The notes below the pieces were generated by a model. The model had not been told where the DNA came from. It saw nothing but the letters and a program-made list of their open reading frames with translations, and did no database searches. This document shows positions 1-3,841 of a stretch of DNA of 7,731 nt, one piece after another; within the stretch, counting starts at the first letter, position 1; each line of letters opens with the position of its first letter. Origin of the DNA: an uncultured Anaerolineae bacterium (GTDB lineage: Bacteria > Chloroflexota > Anaerolineae > B4-G1 > DUEL01); assembly GCA_937942115.1 (NCBI GenBank), contig CALDFY010000384.1, positions 1 through 7,731 on the forward strand, written 5' to 3'. A program made the position numbers and the translations under genes.

Positions 1-1
1 C

Positions 2-136
2 CCGGTCCATACAGAAGCGGTCCAGCAGGGCATGGAAGAGTGCGCCCCGGATGGCCGACCCCTGGTGCTCGTTCAGTTCCAGCGGCGTCCGCACTTCGGT
101 GAGGAACCGGAGACGATGGGCGGTGAAGTGATGCAA
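2..136 (-). CDS. cas6: Cas6-like CRISPR RNA endonuclease, N-terminal part (runs off the left edge)
   Basis: Only the first 45 codons are in the window. The translation begins MHHFTAHRLRFLTEVRT and continues with GSAIRGALFHALLDRF, a pattern typical of the N-terminal RAMP fold of Cas6 proteins (hydrophobic strand, then a 'G-S-x-x-R-G-A' loop, then a helix). Cas6 cuts the precursor CRISPR transcript in the repeat and often stays on the crRNA 3' end. The start is a TTG at 134-136, chosen because GGAGG at 143-147 lies six bases upstream. The frame stays open further up to a GTG at 197-199, which has no ribosome binding site. It follows cas5 in the same direction after an 87-base gap, looser than most junctions in this operon. 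Position as the last visible cas gene supports Cas6; another RAMP protein is the main alternative. The catalytic residues cannot be judged because the rest of the gene is missing. Confidence 0.7.
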   Translation of the reverse strand, partial: MHHFTAHRLRFLTEVRTPLELNEHQGSAIRGALFHALLDRFCMDR

Positions 137-211
137 AGGGCACCTCCCTATAGAAGGCCGCGACCCGCACAGGGCAGAGGGGGCGGGGGCAACCTTCACA
201 GTGGTCCGATA

Positions 212-237
212 AGGGGCAGGGTTTCAGCCCTGCCCCT
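212..237 (-). other. Perfect 10-bp inverted repeat (RNA hairpin) spanning the cas5 stop codon
   Basis: The arms aggggcaggg (212-221) and ccctgcccct (228-237) are exact reverse complements separated by six bases. The cas5 stop codon (224-226) lies in the loop. As RNA this is a very stable GC-rich stem-loop between cas5 and cas6. On the transcribed strand it is followed by TTATC, not a run of T, so it is not a textbook intrinsic terminator. It could still attenuate transcription, protect the upstream mRNA 3' end, or be a processing site that sets the level of cas6 relative to cas7 and cas5. Which of these applies is inference. Confidence 0.6.
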
Positions 238-955
238 CCACGCGCTCGTACACCGTGAACCCCCGGCCAGACCACACCAGCCGATAGGGCAACACCACAT
301 CTACCCGAACCCGCTCGTACCCGACCCGGATCCTCCCGGCGGCGTAGATGTTGGCCTGCTCAAAGGTCAGGTCTGCGCTCCACTCATCCAGCCGCTGGAC
401 GTGGCCCAAGGGGAAGGCGGCAGGGCCCGCCCCTCCCCTCGCCCGATCCCAGGCGACCAGAGCGATGAACCCCTCCGGCGGGCGATCCTCCGCCGTCTCC
501 ACCCGCTCCGGCGGCGCCAGCAGTTGGAAGAACGACCCGCGCTTGCCCAGGTAGGAGATGTGGGGCAGCAAAGGGGATACCTCCTCCAGATGAGTCGGGT
601 CGCCCCCCAATCCCAGCCCCAGCGGGCCTCCCAGATGGACGTACTCCCGGAAGGCGATAGTCCGCTGCATAGCCCGCCCGGCCTCTTCATCCCGTTCCGG
701 CTTCAGGATTTTGCCGAAGAGACCGGTCACCGCCACCCAGCGGGGCGGTGCGAGGGCCAGATGCAACGCCTTGATGGCTGCAAAGGCCTGCGGACCAGCG
801 GCCACCCCCCGCACCCGGATGGCCGCGTCCAGCAAAGCCATCCGGATAGCGAAGGGGGTCGGCACCAGCAGGCTCTTGCCGCCGGTAGAGGTCGCCTCCC
901 CAGGCTTGAGGGAGAACAGGCCGACCGGCTGATACCACGCGACAACCCAGTGCAT
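224..955 (-). CDS. cas5: Cas5 family Cascade subunit
   Basis: A 243-residue RAMP-fold protein that would cap the 5' handle of the crRNA in the Cascade complex. Visible Cas5-like features are an N-terminal strand with GLFSLKPGEATSTGGKS (residues 12-28) followed by VPTPFAIRMALLDAA, matching the 'pss-G-l' helix region of Cas5 proteins; FREYVHLGGPLGLGL (about 102-116); and ISYLGKRGSFFQLL (about 133-146), a segment well conserved in type I Cas5. Length is normal for Cas5 of I-A/I-B-like systems. The start is the ATG at 953-955, five bases after GGAGG and one base after the cas7 stop (957-959), so cas7 and cas5 are probably translationally coupled. A start seven codons upstream is possible but would overlap cas7 and lose the Shine-Dalgarno site. 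No catalytic Cas6-like histidine set is evident, and a separate Cas6 follows, so a non-catalytic structural role is likely. Family assignment rests on pattern recognition and operon position. Confidence 0.8.
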   Translation of the reverse strand: MHWVVAWYQPVGLFSLKPGEATSTGGKSLLVPTPFAIRMALLDAAIRVRGVAAGPQAFAAIKALHLALAPPRWVAVTGLFGKILKPERDEEAGRAMQRTIAFREYVHLGGPLGLGLGGDPTHLEEVSPLLPHISYLGKRGSFFQLLAPPERVETAEDRPPEGFIALVAWDRARGGAGPAAFPLGHVQRLDEWSADLTFEQANIYAAGRIRVGYERVRVDVVLPYRLVWSGRGFTVYERVEGQG

Positions 956-956
956 C

Positions 957-1916
957 CTACCCTCCCCTCTCGGCAAAGAGGCGATACGGACGGGTCTCTT
1001 CTATGATTTGCCGCATGATGGTGGCAAACTGGGCGATGTTGGCGAAGGGGTAGACCTTCAGGAGTTCCCCCTGGGGGTCCAGTGCCTGAGCAACCTGACG
1101 GACCTGCTCCTGATAGCCATCGCCCAGGGCACTGATGGTCGGCGCGGGGAGCACCCCGTGGCTGACGGTAATCACCCCGTCAAAAGCGACAATGTGCGGG
1201 TTCTGCGTGCCGCGCATAGCGCCGTTGGGCTCAATAAAAGTGTACAGGACGCTCTCCAGGAAGGTCCGGTATCGCCGCAGCCGCTCCCCCTCGTCAACAG
1301 CATAGGTCTGGCTGATGTCGTTGAAGCCGATGCGGGCCAGTTCAAAGGTGGCCACAGCGGCATAGATGCCGGAGGAGGCCGGACGATGGAAAATGGGCTG
1401 GGTCTGGGCATCCTCCCCCTCGCCGCCCCGCTCCTGGGCGTAGCGGACGTGGAAGTAGGACTCGGTGCGCACCTTATCGGGCAGGCCGACCACCCAGCCA
1501 AACTCGGCGACCGACTTGCGGGGGACAGAGCGCGCTCCCCGGGCAATCAATGTGCCTTCGGCATCGTCCAGCGCACAGTGCCGCAACAGCGCGTTCACGG
1601 CATCTTCATCTCTGGCCGGCAGACTTCTGATGAATTCGCTATCCCCCAGGATGCGATCGGAGCGAAAAGTCTGGCATCCGGCGCAGAGGGGAAGGCCACG
1701 CTCCCGCGCCAGCCGGTAAAAGTGCTCCGCCTGGATGTGTTTGAACATATCGCCGCTGATGGCGTTCACCTTGTGGATGCTCCCGTCGGTATCCACCAGC
1801 GTCACCGTACGGGTCATCGTCTGATTGCCCTCGCCCCCTTCGTTGTTGAGCGAGTGCAGTTCCAGCGTCATGCGGCCGGAGATGGAGAGACTGTAGACGG
1901 GCTTTTTCTCGGACAT
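957..1916 (-). CDS. cas7: Cas7 family Cascade backbone subunit (DevR/Csa2 type)
   Basis: A 319-residue protein resembling the DevR/Csa2 branch of Cas7, which polymerises along the crRNA spacer to form the Cascade backbone. The N-terminus YSLSISGRMTLELHSLNNEG-GEGN (residues 8-31) is the first RAMP strand and conserved glycine/asparagine loop. It is followed by ISGDMFKHIQAEHFYRLA (53-70), the helix after the thumb region, and later RPASSGIYAAVATFELARIG (178-197), another typical Cas7 segment. A CAGC pair at residues 78-81, with H113/C114 further on, might bind a metal. The start is the ATG at 1914-1916, seven bases after AGGAGG; a GTG two codons earlier is only one base from that site and is unlikely. 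Its ribosome binding site and start lie in the last of three copies of a 37-bp repeat, so cas7 is separated from cas8 by 152 bases while most other junctions are nearly fused. It ends one base before cas5. Confidence 0.85.
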   Translation of the reverse strand: MSEKKPVYSLSISGRMTLELHSLNNEGGEGNQTMTRTVTLVDTDGSIHKVNAISGDMFKHIQAEHFYRLARERGLPLCAGCQTFRSDRILGDSEFIRSLPARDEDAVNALLRHCALDDAEGTLIARGARSVPRKSVAEFGWVVGLPDKVRTESYFHVRYAQERGGEGEDAQTQPIFHRPASSGIYAAVATFELARIGFNDISQTYAVDEGERLRRYRTFLESVLYTFIEPNGAMRGTQNPHIVAFDGVITVSHGVLPAPTISALGDGYQEQVRQVAQALDPQGELLKVYPFANIAQFATIMRQIIEETRPYRLFAERGG

Positions 1917-1944
1917 TTTCACTCCTCCTGTGATGGTTCGGGTT

Positions 1945-1976
1945 CCGTAGATGCAGGCTAACAGCCTGCGCTACGG
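1945..1976. repeat. REP-like palindromic element, copy A
   Basis: The outer arms ccgtag (1945-1950) and ctacgg (1971-1976) and the inner arms gcaggct and agcctgc around an AAC loop form a 13-bp imperfect hairpin, interrupted only by an AT/G bulge. Stable small palindromes of this kind are typical of dispersed REP/MITE-like elements. This copy is perfect in its outer stem. It lies in transcribed, untranslated sequence just upstream of the cas7 ribosome binding site, so the mRNA would fold there. Whether it is dispersed in the genome cannot be seen from one window. Confidence 0.75.
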
Positions 1977-1991
1977 CACGAAAACGGACAT
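1971..1991 (-). promoter_or_regulatory. Mini-ORF MSVFVP with full ribosome binding site, upstream of cas7 (second copy)
   Basis: The second 37-bp copy reproduces AGGAGG, a seven-base spacer and ATG TCC. Here the frame runs into the palindromic element and stops at TAG (1971-1973) after six codons, MSVFVP. It may act as a leader peptide or decoy start that passes ribosomes on to cas7. It could also be a passive by-product of the duplication. No independent function is claimed. Confidence 0.4.
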
Positions 1992-2019
1992 TTTCACTCC
2001 TCCTGTGATGGTTCGGGTT

Positions 2020-2051
2020 CCGTAGATGCAGGCTAACAGCCTGCGCTATGG
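2020..2051. repeat. REP-like palindromic element, copy B
   Basis: The same palindrome as copy A 75 bp away, with one substitution: its right outer arm reads ctatgg, which weakens the outer stem by one pair (an A-C mismatch in the transcribed RNA). It directly follows the first mini-ORF after cas8. The single difference suggests the duplication is fairly recent on an evolutionary scale. Confidence 0.7.
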
Positions 2052-2066
2052 CACGAAAACGGACAT
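2046..2066 (-). promoter_or_regulatory. Mini-ORF MSVFVP, probably the ancestral cas7 start site (first copy)
   Basis: This start (ATG 2064-2066) lies two bases after the cas8 TGA (2069-2071), with AGGAGG at 2074-2079. That spacing matches the other tight junctions of the operon, so it is probably where cas7 once began. It now encodes only MSVFVP and then TAG (2046-2048), because the palindromic element interrupts it. Ribosomes finishing cas8 would be expected to reinitiate here first, then stop about 130 bases before the real cas7 start. Confidence 0.4.
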
Positions 2067-2068
2067 TT

Positions 2069-2473
2069 TCACTCCTCCTGTGATGGTTCGGGTTCCTGCG
2101 GCTCACGGGCGTACCCGTAGGCGATCAGCAGATGGGCAACCACCTCGGAGCCGTACTCATCCACCAGGCGCACAATTTCTTCTATGTCGGTGGTGCGCAG
2201 GTTGCGGCGCATCTGTTGCCCGGTGTTCTCCAGTTTTTGTGCGTTTTCCTGATTGTAACTCTGCATAAACTCGCTGAGGGCGACGATGAACTCGTCGCGC
2301 ACGGTGGCCTTGCGCTTCAGTTCGGCCCCCAGGCCGTAGCGCACCTCGTAGAGGGAGTCCAAGCCGCGCGCCTTGCGGCTCTGGGGAACGACGGTGCTGT
2401 AGCGGATCGCATAGGCCACGTTCTGAAAGCCCTCGTTTTCCACGATGGGCTGAAGGGGTTTGTTGGTAGCCAT
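2069..2473 (-). CDS. cas11: Putative internally translated Cas11 small subunit (nested in cas8)
   Basis: Within cas8, AAGGAGGT at 2479-2486 is followed by two ATG codons in the cas8 frame (2474-2476 and 2471-2473). The second is six bases from the GGAGG core and gives a 134-residue protein beginning MATNKPLQPIVENEGFQ. The sequence is rich in predicted helix: a central YEVRYGLGAELKRKATV and EFIVALSEFMQSYNQEN, then IEEIVRLVDEYGSEVVAHL and the LLIAYGYA segment. Size and helical character fit Cas11, which lines the belly of Cascade in several copies. Independent translation of the small subunit from inside the large-subunit gene is established for types I-B, I-C and I-D; no separate small-subunit gene is seen here, so the same solution is expected. 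The near-consensus Shine-Dalgarno encodes RRL in Cas8, so chance cannot be excluded. A resemblance to Csa5 is an impression only. Confidence 0.62.
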   Translation of the reverse strand: MATNKPLQPIVENEGFQNVAYAIRYSTVVPQSRKARGLDSLYEVRYGLGAELKRKATVRDEFIVALSEFMQSYNQENAQKLENTGQQMRRNLRTTDIEEIVRLVDEYGSEVVAHLLIAYGYAREPQEPEPSQEE

Positions 2474-3841
2474 CATCAACCTCCTTAACCGACGTGGACT
2501 GAAGGTGGGAACCCACCGCTCACCGGCGTTGTACCGCCGGATAATCTCATGACTGTAACCGGCGGCAAACTCAAAGAACGCGTTCCAGTTGTTCCCGGCG
2601 ACGAAATCCCGGTACAGGCGCAACAGGTTGTAGCCGTCGCTGCGGGCTTCGTCAATCTCCCGGATCACGGCTAAGTGCTCATCTATCACCTCCTTCAAAG
2701 TGAGTACTTCGGCCAGCGATGAGGGCGTGCCCGTCCAGCGGGGCAAGTTCAGGAACGAGAGGTTCACCATCGTGTACGCGTTGCGGCTGAGCAGTTTAAA
2801 CTGAGCAACGTGGAATCCGGCCACGACCTTTTCCGGCGCGGCGAAGGCCGGGTCGGCGTCAAAGTCCACGTTGTCCTGAGCGGCCGCCTCCACATAATCC
2901 AGCCAGGCGCGGGTGAACAGGAGCAGGCTGGTGATGTCGGATTTCAGGCTGGTCTCGTCGGAGCGGCGCTCATTCCAGAGATAGCGCCGGAACCGCCCGA
3001 TGACCTCCCGATGGACGCGCCAGTCCATCCGCAGGGGGGCCAGGACATATGCCTTCCAGTCCCCTGTATCCACCACCCGGCGGGGGATCATACAGGCCCA
3101 CAGGCCGACCGCTTTGAGGAACTCCTCCAGCCAGGGACGGTCCTTGATGTTGTCCATCCGCAGCGCGTTGGCCTTCGGCTCGTTGAGCCCCTTCCCCTGA
3201 TGGGGGTTCAGGAGTTGGGAAGCGGTCTCCTGGACCCTCATTCCTTTAGCGGCCTTCCTCCACGCCCGGAGGGCATCCTCATCCCCCTCTGGCGTGGCGA
3301 ACCCTCGGAGAATGGCCCGGATGTGTTCCACTGTCAGATGGCGGCTTTTCGCCCACTGGCCCACGATGCGGTTGTAGATGTCCATCGCCTGCATCCGCCA
3401 ATCCCCCAGGAAGGCCACAATTGTCCAATCGTCCAGCGGCTCCAGGTCTCGCAACTGCTGTTCCAGGTCGGTGCCTCGCAGGCCCTCGCCCCGGAGCGCC
3501 TTCCGGCTTTCCCAGTACGCGCGCACCCGCTCCCAGGTCTGGTCTACGTCCCGCGCGTCGGTATCGGGGGGGACTTCCCCGGCCTCCGTGCGCCGGTCAG
3601 TCAGGAACGGGGCCGGGCTGCGGAAAAAGAGGTCGTCCGGTAACCATTTCGCTTGCACCGGTTCACCGAGGTGGATTTCATAGTGAGAGCCAGCATCGGC
3701 GATGGTCAAGCGGGGCTGGGCGAATGCCCCCTTAGCCTGCCCGGCCAGACGGTCCAGAAGAGTCGCCAGGCCGTAGGCCAGAAGGACGTCGGCGTATGTG
3801 CCGGTGCGCTTGGGGACGAAATAGGTGTCCTGATACATCAT
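2069..3841 (-). CDS. cas8: Cas8-like large subunit of Cascade (divergent), with C-terminal Cas11-like region
   Basis: A 590-residue protein in the position of the type I large subunit, which in known systems recognises the PAM and recruits Cas3. It begins MMYQDTYFVPKRTGTYADV and has no nuclease or zinc motif that I can recognise, as is usual for the fast-evolving Cas8 family. The middle (about 250-400) holds aromatic- and arginine-rich segments such as LRMDNIKDRPWLEEFLKAVG. The last 135 residues look helical and small-subunit-like and have their own internal ribosome binding site. Two adjacent ATGs (3839-3841 and 3836-3838) follow an AGGAGGAGGA tract; the first overlaps the cas3 stop (TGA 3838-3840) as ATGATG, so coupling with cas3 is likely, and the second has slightly better spacing. 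The identification rests on operon position between cas3 and cas7, length and fold-like impression, not on a diagnostic motif. Subtype (I-A, I-B or other) is left open. The gene's 3' end lies in the 75-bp repeat. Confidence 0.72.
   Translation of the reverse strand: MMYQDTYFVPKRTGTYADVLLAYGLATLLDRLAGQAKGAFAQPRLTIADAGSHYEIHLGEPVQAKWLPDDLFFRSPAPFLTDRRTEAGEVPPDTDARDVDQTWERVRAYWESRKALRGEGLRGTDLEQQLRDLEPLDDWTIVAFLGDWRMQAMDIYNRIVGQWAKSRHLTVEHIRAILRGFATPEGDEDALRAWRKAAKGMRVQETASQLLNPHQGKGLNEPKANALRMDNIKDRPWLEEFLKAVGLWACMIPRRVVDTGDWKAYVLAPLRMDWRVHREVIGRFRRYLWNERRSDETSLKSDITSLLLFTRAWLDYVEAAAQDNVDFDADPAFAAPEKVVAGFHVAQFKLLSRNAYTMVNLSFLNLPRWTGTPSSLAEVLTLKEVIDEHLAVIREIDEARSDGYNLLRLYRDFVAGNNWNAFFEFAAGYSHEIIRRYNAGERWVPTFSPRRLRRLMMATNKPLQPIVENEGFQNVAYAIRYSTVVPQSRKARGLDSLYEVRYGLGAELKRKATVRDEFIVALSEFMQSYNQENAQKLENTGQQMRRNLRTTDIEEIVRLVDEYGSEVVAHLLIAYGYAREPQEPEPSQEE
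2479..2486 (-). promoter_or_regulatory. Near-consensus internal ribosome binding site for Cas11
   Basis: On the minus strand the bases read AAGGAGGT, an eight-base match to the anti-Shine-Dalgarno complement, inside the cas8 coding sequence. It sits just before ATG ATG GCT. It is as strong as or stronger than the sites in front of the full-length cas genes, which is unusual for an internal position. Confidence 0.65.

Larger units (their letters stand above)
1910..2096. repeat. 75-bp tandem repeat (2.5 copies) at the cas8-cas7 junction
   Basis: A 37-bp segment occurs three times without difference at 1910-1946, 1985-2021 and 2060-2096. The copies are separated by two 38-bp segments (1947-1984 and 2022-2059) that differ at one base (C at 1974, T at 2049). 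The period is exactly 75 bp. The 37-bp unit is the cas8-cas7 junction itself: on the minus strand it holds the last codons of cas8, its TGA, the AGGAGG site and the cas7 ATG TCC. The 38-bp unit is palindromic. The simplest history is insertion of a palindromic element with duplication of the junction, then one tandem duplication of the 75-bp unit. The layout of three 37-bp repeats and two 38-bp intervals imitates a short CRISPR array, but the intervals are near-identical to each other. Confidence 0.95.

Noticed and set aside
137..199. Extended Cas6 start at the GTG 197-199
   Set aside because: The frame is open, but the GTG has no ribosome binding site and the extra residues are not Cas6-like; the TTG at 134-136 is preceded by GGAGG at good spacing.
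212..237. Intrinsic transcription terminator after cas5
   Set aside because: The hairpin is strong, but no T-tract follows it on the transcribed strand and a probable cas6 continues downstream, so it is listed only as a hairpin.
32..1006. Long plus-strand frames opposite cas5 and cas7 (also 1008-1961, 2810-3643 and 5272-6570)
   Set aside because: These are antisense shadows of GC-rich genes: proline-, arginine- and histidine-rich translations with no recognisable domains, opposite genes with clear cas motifs and good ribosome binding sites.
1917..1922. GTG start for cas7 two codons upstream
   Set aside because: It would begin one base after the AGGAGG site, too close for initiation; the ATG at 1914-1916 has ideal spacing.
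1910..2096. Short CRISPR array (three 37-bp repeats, two 38-bp spacers)
   Set aside because: The lengths fit a CRISPR array, and an automated finder may call it, but the two 'spacers' are palindromic and differ at one base only, and the 'repeat' is the cas8-cas7 coding junction.
1639..2106. A 155-codon minus-strand frame with a 25-residue repeat (NPNHHRRSENVRFRA...)
   Set aside because: It is a frame-shifted reading of the 75-bp tandem repeat and the start of cas7. Its protein is explained entirely by the DNA repeat and overlaps two well-supported genes.
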